A stretch of 64,000 bases of DNA from Sphingomonas sp. JUb134 (GCF_004341505.2 NZ_SLYP02000001.1:1003001-1067000), one strand, 5' to 3'. Counted from the stretch's first letter, positions 9,524-20,545 are shown. Numbers and translations are program-made. Notes: a model not told the origin generated them from the sequence alone.

Positions 9524-10125
9524 GAACCTCCTCACGGGGGGGGCTGTCCGGATCGTGAGCCGTCTGTTCCACTCCTGTGATCCGAGGCTTGGCCAAAATC
9601 TTGGCGTCCGGAGAGGCCTAGTGCCGAAAATTGCGCTGGCGCTGCGCTCAGCCCGCGAACCGGAGCCCTCACTGCATCAGGCGCTTTGGGTCAAGGCATC
9701 CAGAAGCGCAGAACCACGGCGTCAGCGGCAAGCTACCGGGGAACCCGGTGCCTTTGTTGCTCTGATGAGACACCTTCGAGAACCGTCTCTTCGCCAAGCT
9801 GCTCGCAAACCTCGCCAGCGGACCCGTATCGGTGATGCGAGCAATGCTGGACACGGAAAGTCCGGCCGGAGCGTGAGAGTTAGCTCCGCTCATGTCGGTG
9901 CTCACGCCTTAGGCCCATGTGGATCCCGTAGTTTCCCCTAACCGCAAAGCTTTCTGCTCCGATTGCGAGCGGCGAACGGGCGGCGTCAGCCTGAGAAAAA
10001 CCCGCGCGCAAGACGATTTTTGGGGAGAGCACTACCGGCGCTGAAGGCATGCGCGCGCAGTGGGGGACAGAAGGATCGGCCGCGGTTCCGACAAACACGT
10101 GCCGGGGACGGCAACTTACGTCGCC
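9524..10125. other. Gene-poor 0.6-kb stretch downstream of tRNA-Ser
   Basis: I find no convincing gene here. Possible frames (9555-9941 plus, 9669-9905 minus) are low-complexity and unlike any family I know, and neither has a ribosome site. Another plus frame between stops (about 9769-9876, starting DTFENRLFAKLLANL) looks more protein-like but is only 35 codons, suggesting a decayed gene. Its position at the 3' end of a tRNA gene would fit an old integration scar. I see no second copy of the tRNA 3' end, so that remains speculation. The last ~100 nt should contain the promoter of the kinase gene. Confidence 0.4.
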
Positions 10126-12903
10126 ATGCGCGTTTTCCTGATCATGGACGCGCGCGACCCTTCTCCCGATTTCGGACCCACGCAGGGGGACGAGCGCGAG
10201 CGTCTGGCGCAGATGTTCGAGCAGGCGCCGAGCCTGATGGCGCTGCTGCGGGAACCGAACCACCGCATCGTCCTCGCCAACCCGGCGTTCCGGCGGCTTT
10301 TCGGCGACGCGCCGATCGTCGGACGCATCGCGGCAGAGGTCCTTCCGCAAGCCTTTTCCGCGACGGGAGTGGACCGGCTGGACGAGGCCTTTCGAACCGG
10401 CGAGCCGATCCGGATCACGGATGCGCGGCTGCCGATCCAGTCCGATGTTCCCGGGGCGTCGGACGAGCGGATCCTGGACCTGCTGCTTCAGCCGGTCCGG
10501 GATCCCGGCGGCGACGTGATCGGCATCTTCGTGCAGGGGTCCGACGTCACCGATCGGGTTCTTGCCGAGCGCTGGCTGAAGAGCAGCTTCGAGATCAAGA
10601 CCGTCGGCATCATCTATTGGGGTCCGGACTTCGGGCTCACCCGGGTGAACGATGCATTCCTGCGCATGACGGGCTTCACGCGCGAGGAAGCGCTGGGGCT
10701 CACATGGCAGCAGCTTACGCCAGCGGAGTTCTGGCCTGCGTCCGAACAGGCCGTCCACCAGGTGAACACCATCGGTGAGGCGATTCCGTACGAGAAGCAG
10801 TATTTTCGCAAGGACGGTACCCGCTGGTGGGGCTTGTTCGCGCCGCGCCGGGTCAGCGCGGAGGAGGTGGTCGAATTCGTCCTCGACGTGACCGAACGCC
10901 GCGAAGCGGAAGAAGCGGTCCGCGACCGCGAGCAGAGGCTGCGGCTGATCGTCGACTCGGCCACCGACTACGCCATCATGACGCTGAGCCCCGAGCGGCG
11001 GATCACCAGCTGGTCGCCGGGAGCGGCAAAGACCTTTGGCTATGACGCCGCCGAGGTCCTCGGCGAACTGGTCGACATCCTCTTCACCCCCGAAGACCGC
11101 GAAGCAGGAATTCCGGCGCAGGAGGCGGAGACGGCAAGGCGGGCGCAGTTCGCCCCGAACGTGCGCTGGCACCTGCGCAAGGACGGCAGCTGGGTGTTCA
11201 TTAACGGCTCGTCGAACCTGCTGCGGGGCGCCGCTGGCGAGGAGATCGGCTTCCTGAAGATCGGCCGGGACGAATCCGATCGTCGCATGGCCGAAGACGT
11301 GCTCCGGGAAACCGAACAGCGCTATCGGCTCGCTGCTCAGGCGACGAACGACGTCATCTGGGACTGGAACCTCCAGACCGATCACCTCCGCTGGTCCGAG
11401 GCGATGGGCACGATGTTCGCCTATGGGCCCGACGACCTCGAGGAAACCGGGCGCTGGTGGAAGAGCAAGATCCACCCTGAGGATCGCGACCGGGTCGTCA
11501 GCAGCATCGAGCGCGCGATCGCCGGACGGGACAAGGGCTGGGCGGCGCAATATCGGTTCGAACGCAAGGACGGCAGCCACGCCGAGGTACTCGACCGGGG
11601 CACGGTGCTTCGCGACGAGACAGGGCAGGCGCGCCGGATGGTCGGCGCCATGCACGACCTCACGCCGCACAAGCAGGCCGAAGCGGTCCTGCGCCAGCTC
11701 AACGAGACGCTGGAGCACCGGGTGCTGGAGGAAGTCGCCGCCCGCATGAAGATCGAGGATACGCTGCGCCAGAGCCAGAAGCTGGAGGCGATCGGCCAGC
11801 TCACCGGCGGTGTCGCGCACGACTTCAACAACCTCCTGACCGTGATCCGCGGCGCGGCCGAGATGCTGCGTCGTCCCACGCTCCCGGAGGAGAAGAAGGC
11901 GCGGTACATCCAGGCCATCGCCGATACCGCCGATCGCGCGGCGAAACTCACCAGCCAGCTGCTGGCATTCTCCCGGCGCCAGGCGCTCAAGCCGGAAGTG
12001 TTCAACGTCGGGCACCGCATCGACGGCATCCGGGACATGCTCGCGACGGTGGTCGGGGCCGGGGTGACCCTCGCGGTCAACACGGATTGCGACGTCTGCT
12101 ATGTCGAGGCGGATCCCAGCCAGTTCGAGACCGCGCTCGTCAACATGGCGGTGAACGCACGCGACGCCATGAACGACGTCGGCGAACTGAGGATCGAGAT
12201 CGAGCCGACGAGCAGCATTCCGTCGGTACGGGGCCACCGTGCCAGCACCGGCGACTTCGTCGCCGTGCGCGTGTCCGACAGCGGCAGCGGCATCGACGCC
12301 GAGAAGCTGGCCCAGATCTTCGAACCGTTCTTCACGACCAAGGAGGTCGGCAAGGGCACCGGGCTGGGGCTCAGCCAGGTCTATGGTTTCGCCAAACAGT
12401 CGGGGGGCGAAGTGGCGGTGGAGAGCGCGGTCGGGGAGGGAAGCACCTTCACCATGTTCCTCCCGCGCGTTCCCGCGGAGGTGGGTGAGGCAACGGTGGC
12501 CCAGTTGCGCGAAGAGGCGCAGGGGAGGGGGCACATCCTGGTCGTCGAGGACAATGAGCAGGTCGGGGCGTTCTCGACCGATCTCCTGGCCGAACTCGGT
12601 TTCACGACGACCTGGGCGCCCAACGCCGACGCCGCCCTGCGGCACTTGGCCGAAAACCCGCGGCACTATGCCGCGGTGTTCTCGGACGTGGTGATGCCGG
12701 GGATGAACGGCGTCGAACTCGGGCTGGAGATCCGACGCCGCGAGCCGGGCCTCCCCGTGATCCTGACCAGCGGGTACAGCCATGTGCTGGCACAGGAGGG
12801 AAGCCACGGCTTCGAGCTGCTGCACAAGCCCTATTCGATCGAGGACCTGACGCGGGTGTTGCGCCGCGCCATCCTGGACCGATCCACGGCGCGGACGCGG
12901 TAA
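10126..12903 (+). CDS. Hybrid sensor histidine kinase with multiple PAS domains and C-terminal receiver
   Basis: 925 residues from ATG 10126. The frame is open upstream to a GTG at 10060, and ATG 10144 is also possible; no start has a convincing ribosome site. Four PAS-like blocks fill about residues 30-540, with no membrane segment, so it is probably a soluble sensor. Then come HisKA ([16 protein letters not shown], phospho-acceptor His565), HATPase (VNMAVNARDAMN, FEPFFTTKEVGKGTGLGLSQ) and a receiver domain (VFSDVVMPGMNG, Asp854, with KPYS near the end). Kinase and receiver in one chain suggest a phosphorelay or self-regulation. No partner regulator adjoins it. It converges on the TonB receptor gene 25 nt away. 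The signal is unknown. Confidence 0.93.
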   Translation: MRVFLIMDARDPSPDFGPTQGDERERLAQMFEQAPSLMALLREPNHRIVLANPAFRRLFGDAPIVGRIAAEVLPQAFSATGVDRLDEAFRTGEPIRITDARLPIQSDVPGASDERILDLLLQPVRDPGGDVIGIFVQGSDVTDRVLAERWLKSSFEIKTVGIIYWGPDFGLTRVNDAFLRMTGFTREEALGLTWQQLTPAEFWPASEQAVHQVNTIGEAIPYEKQYFRKDGTRWWGLFAPRRVSAEEVVEFVLDVTERREAEEAVRDREQRLRLIVDSATDYAIMTLSPERRITSWSPGAAKTFGYDAAEVLGELVDILFTPEDREAGIPAQEAETARRAQFAPNVRWHLRKDGSWVFINGSSNLLRGAAGEEIGFLKIGRDESDRRMAEDVLRETEQRYRLAAQATNDVIWDWNLQTDHLRWSEAMGTMFAYGPDDLEETGRWWKSKIHPEDRDRVVSSIERAIAGRDKGWAAQYRFERKDGSHAEVLDRGTVLRDETGQARRMVGAMHDLTPHKQAEAVLRQLNETLEHRVLEEVAARMKIEDTLRQSQKLEAIGQLTGGVAHDFNNLLTVIRGAAEMLRRPTLPEEKKARYIQAIADTADRAAKLTSQLLAFSRRQALKPEVFNVGHRIDGIRDMLATVVGAGVTLAVNTDCDVCYVEADPSQFETALVNMAVNARDAMNDVGELRIEIEPTSSIPSVRGHRASTGDFVAVRVSDSGSGIDAEKLAQIFEPFFTTKEVGKGTGLGLSQVYGFAKQSGGEVAVESAVGEGSTFTMFLPRVPAEVGEATVAQLREEAQGRGHILVVEDNEQVGAFSTDLLAELGFTTTWAPNADAALRHLAENPRHYAAVFSDVVMPGMNGVELGLEIRRREPGLPVILTSGYSHVLAQEGSHGFELLHKPYSIEDLTRVLRRAILDRSTARTR

Positions 12904-12928
12904 GCCGGCGCTTCGCGCGCGCCGTGCT

Positions 12929-15046
12929 TCAAAACCGCATCGTGACCGATCCGAGCACCGAGCGGGGAGCTCCCGGGTAGATCCAGAGCGCGCTGTAGCT
13001 GCTCTGCGCGTAGGTCTGGTCGAACAGATTGTCGACTTCGATGCGCGCGGTAATCCGGTCGGTGAGCGGGTAGGCCGCACTCGCCTTTGCCTTGAGATAG
13101 CCGTCGAGCCGCAGGTCGCCGCCGTCGAGCGCGGCCGCGCGCGGGCCGACATAGGTGCCGCCAGCGCTGAGATCGAGGTCGCGGCCCGCCACTGGCAGTG
13201 TCGCGAACAGCTGCAGCGTGCCCGAATGGCGCGGCACGTTGAGCACGTCGGCGCTGGCGAAGGCGGGGTCGCGCGCCTCGGCATCGGTATAGGCATAGTT
13301 GCCGATCAGCCGTACGCCGGGCGCCAGGTCGATCTCGCCGTCCAGCTCAATGCCGCGCGAACGGATGCGGCCGACGGTGGCGAGGAAGTTCACGTCGACC
13401 GGATCGGTGGCCAGGATGTTGCGCTTCGACACGCTGAACCAGCTCAGGCCCGCGCGGAAGGCGGGCAGCACCAGCTTGGCGCCCACTTCATATCCCTTGC
13501 CCGTTTCGGGCGCGAAGGCGTTGCCCTCGCGGCCGACGCTGGAATTGGGGCGGAAACCTTCACCCCAATTGGCGTGGAAGGCGAAGCGGGGATCGGGGCG
13601 GTAGCGGATGCCGGCGCGGAATTCGACGGGATCCCGCTTCAACCGGCTGAGCTGGCCGGTGCGCAGATTGTCGATGCGCTGATCGAGATGCTCGTAGCGG
13701 ATGCCGCCGACGACGCTCAGCGTGTCCGTCGCCTCCCACATGTCCTGTGCGTAGAGCGCCACCGCCCGCCGCCGCTCGTTGGTGACGGTGAAGGGAACCA
13801 GCGGGCCGGCAGTGCCGCCGTAGACCGGATCGAACACGTTGATCGGGTAAGGATCGGCAGCGGTGGGGCGGAACCGCTCCTGATAGGTGTCGAAGTCGAG
13901 GTCGTAGAAGGTCGCGCCGACACTCGGCCGATGGGTGCCGAACGCCTCGACGGTGCCGCGCACCTCCACGCGCGCCGACCAGTCGGTGAGATTCCAGTCG
14001 CGAAGGCGCCGCTGGCGACGCACCGTTCCGTCCGGGAGCAACGTCGAGGCCTCGCTCGAATAGCCGTAGATGCTCGCGTTGCGATAGGCGCCACCGCCGA
14101 CCAGCGACCAGCCGCCTCCCAGTGCCTGCTCGAGCGTCAGTTCATGTCGCCAGTTGGTGGAGGCGACGCGCCCGTCGCCGGGTTCGCCCACGAAGCGATC
14201 GCGCGGCACCGCCTCTGCATCGTCGCCGATCGCCGGGATGCCGCGGTCGAACGGCGAGCGGAACTCGATATACTCGCCCTGGTAGGTGAGGGTCGTGCCC
14301 TCGGCCGGACGCCAGCTCACGGACGGTGCGAACAGCCGGCGGCGCAGGTCGACATAGTCGCGAAAGCCGTCGCTGTTCTCGATCGCGCCGACCAGCCGGA
14401 TCGCGAGGCTGGGGTCGAGCAGCGATTCGACGTCGCCCTCCAGCCGATAGGTGTCGAACGATCCGGCGCTGGCGGTGAAGCTGCCGCCGGTGCGGAACTG
14501 CGGTTTCTTGGTCACGACGTTGACCACGCCGGCGGGGTCGACGGAGCCGAACACCGCGCCGACCGGCCCCTTCAGCACCTCGATGCGCTCGACGTTGGCG
14601 GGATCGCGCGGCGGGCCGAAGCCGCGGTTGGCGAGGAAGCCGTCGACGAAATATTCCGCGCCGGTGTCCGGCGTGCCGAGGAAGCCGCGGATCGCGTAAT
14701 TGTCACGCAGGCCGCCCAGGTTGTTCTGCTGCGAGATGCCGCTGACGAGTTCGAGGGCGTCGGCCAGCCGGCGCACGCCATAGTCGTCCAGGATCGCGCG
14801 ATCGAGTGCGATGCTCGCCTGCGACATGCGCTCCGTCACCACATCGGAGCCGTTGACCCGATCGATCCGGCGGCGGCCGAGCACGACGATGTCGTCGACG
14901 CTGCTGTGTTCGTGCTCGCGCGCTTCCGCCGGTTCCTCGGCGGGCAGCTCCTGTGCGGCGGCCGGCATAAAGGTGGCGGAAAGCGCCATTGCCGATGCCG
15001 AGCCGCAGAAGGCGCCCAACCGCTTCACCGTCCGAAAGATGCGCAT
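12929..15046 (-). CDS. TonB-dependent siderophore-type receptor
   Basis: 705 residues with an N-terminal signal peptide (MRIFRTVKRLGAFCGSASAM, cleavage after AAA-Q near residue 33). The plug domain has RRLADALELVSGISQQNNLG and the RIEVLKGPVGAVFG / DPAGVVNVVTKKP signature of siderophore receptors of the FhuA/FpvA type. The beta-barrel ends in the terminal Phe (SVTMRF) required for outer-membrane assembly. It would import a ferric siderophore or small peptide-like ligand using TonB energy. It is divergent from an ABC exporter/peptidase operon, suggesting joint function. The 110-nt divergent gap contains GTAATGTTAC, a short inverted repeat. The ligand cannot be told from sequence. Confidence 0.9.
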   Translation of the reverse strand: MRIFRTVKRLGAFCGSASAMALSATFMPAAAQELPAEEPAEAREHEHSSVDDIVVLGRRRIDRVNGSDVVTERMSQASIALDRAILDDYGVRRLADALELVSGISQQNNLGGLRDNYAIRGFLGTPDTGAEYFVDGFLANRGFGPPRDPANVERIEVLKGPVGAVFGSVDPAGVVNVVTKKPQFRTGGSFTASAGSFDTYRLEGDVESLLDPSLAIRLVGAIENSDGFRDYVDLRRRLFAPSVSWRPAEGTTLTYQGEYIEFRSPFDRGIPAIGDDAEAVPRDRFVGEPGDGRVASTNWRHELTLEQALGGGWSLVGGGAYRNASIYGYSSEASTLLPDGTVRRQRRLRDWNLTDWSARVEVRGTVEAFGTHRPSVGATFYDLDFDTYQERFRPTAADPYPINVFDPVYGGTAGPLVPFTVTNERRRAVALYAQDMWEATDTLSVVGGIRYEHLDQRIDNLRTGQLSRLKRDPVEFRAGIRYRPDPRFAFHANWGEGFRPNSSVGREGNAFAPETGKGYEVGAKLVLPAFRAGLSWFSVSKRNILATDPVDVNFLATVGRIRSRGIELDGEIDLAPGVRLIGNYAYTDAEARDPAFASADVLNVPRHSGTLQLFATLPVAGRDLDLSAGGTYVGPRAAALDGGDLRLDGYLKAKASAAYPLTDRITARIEVDNLFDQTYAQSSYSALWIYPGAPRSVLGSVTMRF

Positions 15047-15155
15047 GCTATCCCCAATGTTGCTGATGCCGCCCGCCGCAGCGGGTTGCGTAATGTTACA
15101 CCGTCTCATAGAGGCGGGATGCTGCAACGCAAGATCGAAAAGGCGAGGCCGAGAG

Positions 15156-15901
<746 letters not shown>

Positions 15902-15905
<4 letters not shown>

Positions 15906-17323
15906 GCGCGACGCTGCGGATCGCGCGCGAGGAGTGGCGCGCGCTGCTGCGCAACCGCGCCGGCGTGATCGCGACCGCGCTGCTGGTCGCCCTCGTGCTG
16001 GTGGCGAGCGTCGTCAGCCTGGAGCGTCGCGCGCGGATGGAGGCCGATCGCACGCGCTACCAGGCGAGCGCCGATGCGGAGTTCGACCGCCAGCCCGATC
16101 GCCATCCGCACCGAATGGTCCATTACGGCCAGTTCGTGTTCCGGCCGATCGCCCCGCTCGCCTTCTTCGACGCGGGCGTCGACAGCTACACGGGCAACAC
16201 GCTCTTCCTGGAGGGGCATCGCCAGAACAGCGCCAATTTCGCGGAGGCGCGCCAGTCGTCGCTGCTGCTGCGCTTCGGACAGCTCACCCCGGCGTTCGTG
16301 CTCCAGACGCTGGCACCGCTGCTGCTGATCTTTCTCGCCTTCACCAGCGTCGCGCGCGAGCGCGAGCGCGGCACGCTGCGGCTGCTGCTGGCGCAGGGAA
16401 TCGGCGGGCGCACCTTGCTGGCGGGCAAGCTGCTCGGCCATGCCGCGGTGGCGCTGGCGGTGGGGGCGCCGGCGTTTGCGGTGCTGATCGGCTTTGCGCT
16501 CACCGGCTCGGCAGGCTGGGGCGCGACGCTGCTGCTGGTGCTGGGCTATGCCGGCTGGCTGCTGCTGTGGGCGCTACTCGCGGTGGTGGTCTCCGCGCTG
16601 GCGTCGCGCTCGCGCGATGCGCTGGCGGTGCTGATCGGGCTTTGGATGGTGGGCGTGATCCTGCTGCCGCGGGCCTTGCCCGAGGTGGCGGCGAGCCGCG
16701 CCACGCTGCCGACGCGGATCGAGACCGAGGTGGCCCTGCACCGCGACCTCGCCGAGATCGGCGACAGCCACGATCCCGACGATCCCTATTTCGCCGAGTT
16801 CAAGGCGCGCACGCTCGCACGCTATGGCGTGTCGCGGGTCGAGGACCTGCCGGTGCAATATGCCGGGCTGGTGGGGATGGAGGGCGAGCGGCTGAGCACC
16901 GCCCTCTACGCGCGTGCCGCCGCCGACACCGCCGCGCGAGAGACGACGCAGAACCGCTTCGTTCACGCCTTTGCCGCCGTCAGTCCGCTGATCGCGATCC
17001 GGCAACTGTCCATGGCGCTGACGGCCAGCGACCTCGCCGCGCATCTCGATTTCCTCGAGCAGGCGGAGGGCTTTCGCTATCGCTTCGTTCAGACGCTCAA
17101 CCGGATGCAGGCGGAGCTGATCCCGCACATCGGCGGCGAAGACCCGCGCGTCTCGGCCGAGAACTGGAAGCGCGTGCCGCGCTTCGCCTACCGGCCCTAT
17201 GAACCGCTCACCGCCGAGCGTGGCACCATCGGCTGGAGCCTGGCGGTGCTGTTCGGCTGGCTGGCAGGGCTGGGGCTGCTCGCCGCCTTCGCCGCGCGCC
17301 GCATCGGGGGGATCGCACGATGA
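15902..17323 (+). CDS. ABC-2 type permease, DUF3526-like (first of pair)
   Basis: 473 residues. One hydrophobic helix lies near the N-terminus (IATALLVALVLVASVVSLER). A soluble extracytoplasmic loop of about 90 residues follows, then clustered helices at roughly 130-260, a second large soluble stretch (about 265-440) and a final helix near 450. This topology, with a large loop after helix 1, matches DUF3526/NosY-like ABC-2 permeases. The stop overlaps the next permease start by 4 nt, so the two are co-translated and probably form a heterodimer with the ATPase. The substrate is unknown; family members export or help move substrates through the inner membrane. Confidence 0.85.
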
Positions 17324-18684
17324 GCCGCCTGCACGCGGAACTCCGCCTGATCCTGCGCTCGCGACTGGGCGTGGTCTCGCTGACGCTGCTGGCGCTGCTC
17401 GCCGCGCTCGCTGTCTGCTCCGGCATCGCGCAGGTCGCACGGCAGCAAGCGACGATCGCCCGCGTCGCTGCCGAGCAACAGCGCGACTTCGCCGCGGTCG
17501 CTGCCACCCACGGCAAGCCCGATGGGGACGCGGGCTACGCCGCCTATTACAGCTTCCTGCTCACCCACGACGCGCCGCCGCCGCTGGCCTTCGCCGCGAT
17601 CGGCCAGCGCGATATCCAGCCGTTCGTGCTGCGAGTCCGGTCGCTCGGGCTGCAGCAGCAGCTCTATGATGCGGAGGCGGTGAATGCGGAGTTGGCGCTG
17701 CCGGGCGTGTTGGATTGGGCGTTCGTGCTGGTCTATCTCGCGCCGCTGATCGTCATCGCGCTGACTCACGACCTCGTCACAGGCGAGCGGGAGGGCGGGC
17801 GGTTGCGACTGCTGCTGTCGATGCCCGGCCGTGGGCTGTGGCGGCGACGCGTGGGCCTGCGCTACGCCTTGGTGCTCGCCGCGGTGGCCTTGCCGTTTGT
17901 CGTCGGCGCGGCACTCACCGCAGCACCGGTCGGGCCTGCGGCGGCGATGCTGCTAGTCGCGGCGCTCTACCTCGCCTTCTGGTTCGGCGTCGCGCTGCTG
18001 GTCGGCAGCCTGGTGCGCGCCTCCGCCACGGCGGCGGCGTCGCTGATCGGCTGCTGGATCCTGCTGACCCTGGTGCTCCCCACGCTCGCCAATGCGGTGA
18101 TCGCGCGGGCGATCCCGACCGCCAAGGGCATCGACCTGACGCTGGCGCAGCGCGAGATCGTTCATCACGGCTGGGACGCGCCCAAGGCAGAGACGTTCGA
18201 GCGCTTCTTCGTCCACCATCCCGAATGGCGCGGCCGCGAAGGGTTCGAAGGCCGCTTCCACTGGAAATGGTACTTCGCCATGCACCAGGTCGGCGACGAA
18301 GCGGTGGCCGGGGACGTTGCCGCCTACCGCGCGAGCCTGATCGCGCGCGAGCGCTGGAGCGAGCGCGCCGGCTACCTCCTGCCGGGGGTGGCTGCCCAGG
18401 AAGCACTGCACCGGATCGCCGACACCGACCAGTTCGGCCAGTTCGCGTACCAGGACAGCATCGCCGCCTTTCACCGGGAGCTGCGGCAGTTCTTCTATCC
18501 CTACCTGTTCGCCGACCGGCCGTTCACCCGCGCCGATTTCGACTGGATGCCGGCCTATGTGCCGCGTGCCCCCTCGGGCTCGATCCCGATCGCACCGCTG
18601 CTGGCGCTGCTCGCCGCGGCCGGGTTGCTGCTCGGCATCGGCGGCCGCCGGATTGCACAGATCAGCGGCGCCAGCCGCGCCTGA
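17320..18684 (+). CDS. ABC-2 type permease, DUF3526-like (second of pair)
   Basis: 454 residues, same topology as the gene before it. An N-terminal helix (VVSLTLLALLAALAVCSGIA) precedes a periplasmic loop, then five or so helices from about 130 to 260, another soluble segment (about 270-420) and a C-terminal helix (IAPLLALLAAAGLLLGIGG). The two permeases are diverged paralogues. The 4-nt overlap upstream and an 11-nt gap to the carboxypeptidase gene put all four genes in one operon. No substrate-binding protein gene is present, consistent with an exporter-type rather than importer-type ABC system. Confidence 0.85.
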   Translation: MSRLHAELRLILRSRLGVVSLTLLALLAALAVCSGIAQVARQQATIARVAAEQQRDFAAVAATHGKPDGDAGYAAYYSFLLTHDAPPPLAFAAIGQRDIQPFVLRVRSLGLQQQLYDAEAVNAELALPGVLDWAFVLVYLAPLIVIALTHDLVTGEREGGRLRLLLSMPGRGLWRRRVGLRYALVLAAVALPFVVGAALTAAPVGPAAAMLLVAALYLAFWFGVALLVGSLVRASATAAASLIGCWILLTLVLPTLANAVIARAIPTAKGIDLTLAQREIVHHGWDAPKAETFERFFVHHPEWRGREGFEGRFHWKWYFAMHQVGDEAVAGDVAAYRASLIARERWSERAGYLLPGVAAQEALHRIADTDQFGQFAYQDSIAAFHRELRQFFYPYLFADRPFTRADFDWMPAYVPRAPSGSIPIAPLLALLAAAGLLLGIGGRRIAQISGASRA

Positions 18685-18695
18685 AAGGACCTTTC

Positions 18696-20477
18696 GTGAC
18701 ACTTCGTATCGCCGCCGGCCTGCTGGCCATCCTTGCCGCACCTTCCGTCCTGGCCCAGGAGCGCGCGCCCTTGCCACCGGCGCTCGCCTGGTCGGGCGCG
18801 AGCGAGCAATGGATCGCCAAGCCGGGGGACCCGTGGATCACCCCGGCCGAGCGTTCCGGCTTCGCCGAGACGCCGAGCTATGCCGAAACCCGCTCCTGGC
18901 TGGACCGGCTGGTCGCCGCCTCGCCGCTGCTGACGCTGGAAAGCTTCGGCACCACCCCCGAAGGGCGCGACCTCTACTACGTGCGGGCCAGCAAGGGGGG
19001 CGCGGACAAGCCGGTGGTGCTGATCCAGGCCGGGATCCACTCGGGCGAGATCGACGGCAAGGACGCCGGGCTGATGCTGCTGCGGGACATCGGCCTGCGC
19101 GGCAAGGCGGGTCTGCTCGACGCGGTCGACCTGGTGTTCGTGCCGATCTACAACGCCGACGGGCACGAGCAGACCAGCCCCTATACTCGCCCCAACCAGC
19201 GCGGGCCGAACAATCCCGGGCTCCGATCGACCGCGCAGAACATCAACCTGAACCGCGACTATGCCAAGGCCGATGCACCGGAAACGCAGGCGATGCTGCG
19301 GTTGTTGAACCGGCTCGACCCGGTCCTCTACATCGACATGCACGTGTCGGACGGGTTCGATCACGGCTATGACGTCACCTACACCTTCGCGGGCTGGGGA
19401 CGGCACGTCCAGTCGCAGGCGATCACCCGCTGGCTGAACGGATCCTTCACGCAAGGCGTCGATGCGTTCGTGAAGCGTATGGGGCACAAGCCGCATTTCT
19501 ATCCCAGCGCGATCGACGAGCGGGACCTGAGCAAGGGCCTGCGCGTCGCCGCAGAGGGACCGCGCTACTCGACCGGCTACGGCGACTTCGCCCGCATCCC
19601 GACGGTGCTGGTCGAGATGCACTGCCTCAAGCCCTATCGCCAGCGCGTGCTCGGCGCCTATGCGCTGATGGAGGGGGCGCTGCGTCATGCGGGCCGCGAC
19701 GCCGCTGCGCTACGCGCCGCGATCGATGCCGACCGCGCCGCTCGCCCGAAGACGCTCGCGGTGCGCTGGGAGCGCGACGAGACTCCCCAGGCATGGGTGA
19801 AGTTCACCGGCATGGCGCTGGAACGCTATCGCTCGCCCGCCTCGGGCGAGGAGGAGGTACGCTATGTCGCACGCACCCAGCCGCTCACGCTTCCGATCAT
19901 CGGCCAGAAGCCGGTGGTGAGCGTCACCCTGCCGCAGGCGTGGTGGGTGCCGGCAAGCGCCAGCGCGGTGATCGCCCGGCTCGACCTCCACGGCATCCGC
20001 TACGACCGCATCGACGCACCGCGGACGCTCGATCTCGACATGGTGCGACTGGGCGAGCCGAAGCTGGGTCCCGCGAGCGAACAGCGGGTGATGGTCGCCG
20101 GCAGCTTCACGCACGAGCGGCGGCGCGAAACGCTGGCCGCCGGATCGGTCCGCGTGCCCTATGACCAGCCCAAGGGGCTGCTCGCGGCCGCGCTGCTGGA
20201 GGCGGAGGCGCCGGACTCGTTCCCCGCCTGGGGGTTCTTCCCCGGCATGCTCCAGAAATCGGGCGGCATGGAGCGCTATGCCAGTGCACCGATGGCGGAG
20301 GCGATGCTGGCGCGCGACCCCGCATTGCGCAGTGCGTTCGACGCCCGGCTGGCGGCCGATCCGGACTTCGCCGCGGACGGCGCCGCCCGGCTCGCCTGGT
20401 TCATCGAGCGGTCGCCCTACCGCGACGACCGCTACCTCCTCTATCCGATCGGACGAGAGCTCCGCCCACTGCGCTAA
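18696..20477 (+). CDS. Secreted M14-family zinc carboxypeptidase
   Basis: 593 residues with a GTG start and AAAGGA six bases upstream. A short signal peptide (ending SVLAQ) sends it to the periplasm. The M14 zinc motif HSGEIDGKDAG supplies His and Glu, and the later DMHVSDGFDHGYD supplies the second zinc His. NINLNRDYAKAD matches the substrate-carboxylate Asn-Arg region. The protein is longer than plain carboxypeptidases, with a C-terminal region of about 200 residues of unknown fold. Family members trim C-terminal residues from peptides or cleave cell-wall peptides. Its place at the end of an ABC operon divergent from a TonB receptor suggests that it processes an imported or exported peptide. 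Confidence 0.85.
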   Translation: MTLRIAAGLLAILAAPSVLAQERAPLPPALAWSGASEQWIAKPGDPWITPAERSGFAETPSYAETRSWLDRLVAASPLLTLESFGTTPEGRDLYYVRASKGGADKPVVLIQAGIHSGEIDGKDAGLMLLRDIGLRGKAGLLDAVDLVFVPIYNADGHEQTSPYTRPNQRGPNNPGLRSTAQNINLNRDYAKADAPETQAMLRLLNRLDPVLYIDMHVSDGFDHGYDVTYTFAGWGRHVQSQAITRWLNGSFTQGVDAFVKRMGHKPHFYPSAIDERDLSKGLRVAAEGPRYSTGYGDFARIPTVLVEMHCLKPYRQRVLGAYALMEGALRHAGRDAAALRAAIDADRAARPKTLAVRWERDETPQAWVKFTGMALERYRSPASGEEEVRYVARTQPLTLPIIGQKPVVSVTLPQAWWVPASASAVIARLDLHGIRYDRIDAPRTLDLDMVRLGEPKLGPASEQRVMVAGSFTHERRRETLAAGSVRVPYDQPKGLLAAALLEAEAPDSFPAWGFFPGMLQKSGGMERYASAPMAEAMLARDPALRSAFDARLAADPDFAADGAARLAWFIERSPYRDDRYLLYPIGRELRPLR

Positions 20478-20496
20478 CCACAAGACAGGGGGGCGG

Positions 20497-20533
20497 GCGA
20501 TGCACGGCGAGCCTTGGGCTCGCCGTGCATCGC
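20497..20533. terminator. Perfect 17-bp hairpin between convergent genes
   Basis: Arms 20497-20513 and 20517-20533 are perfectly complementary (GCGATGCACGGCGAGCC and its complement) around a 3-nt loop TTG. It lies 19 nt after the carboxypeptidase stop and 12 nt from the Tim44-like stop on the other strand. There is no T tract. It is probably a bidirectional terminator or RNase-protecting 3' end. Confidence 0.65.
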
Positions 20534-20545
20534 GTCAGAAGCCCG

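Noticed and set aside
9555..9941. 128-codon frame after tRNA-Ser as a possible gene
   Set aside because: It has low-complexity Arg/Ser/Pro composition, no ribosome site and no family likeness.
9880..13296. Long minus-strand open frame opposite the first hybrid kinase
   Set aside because: Shadow frame. The plus strand carries intact PAS, HisKA, HATPase and receiver motifs.
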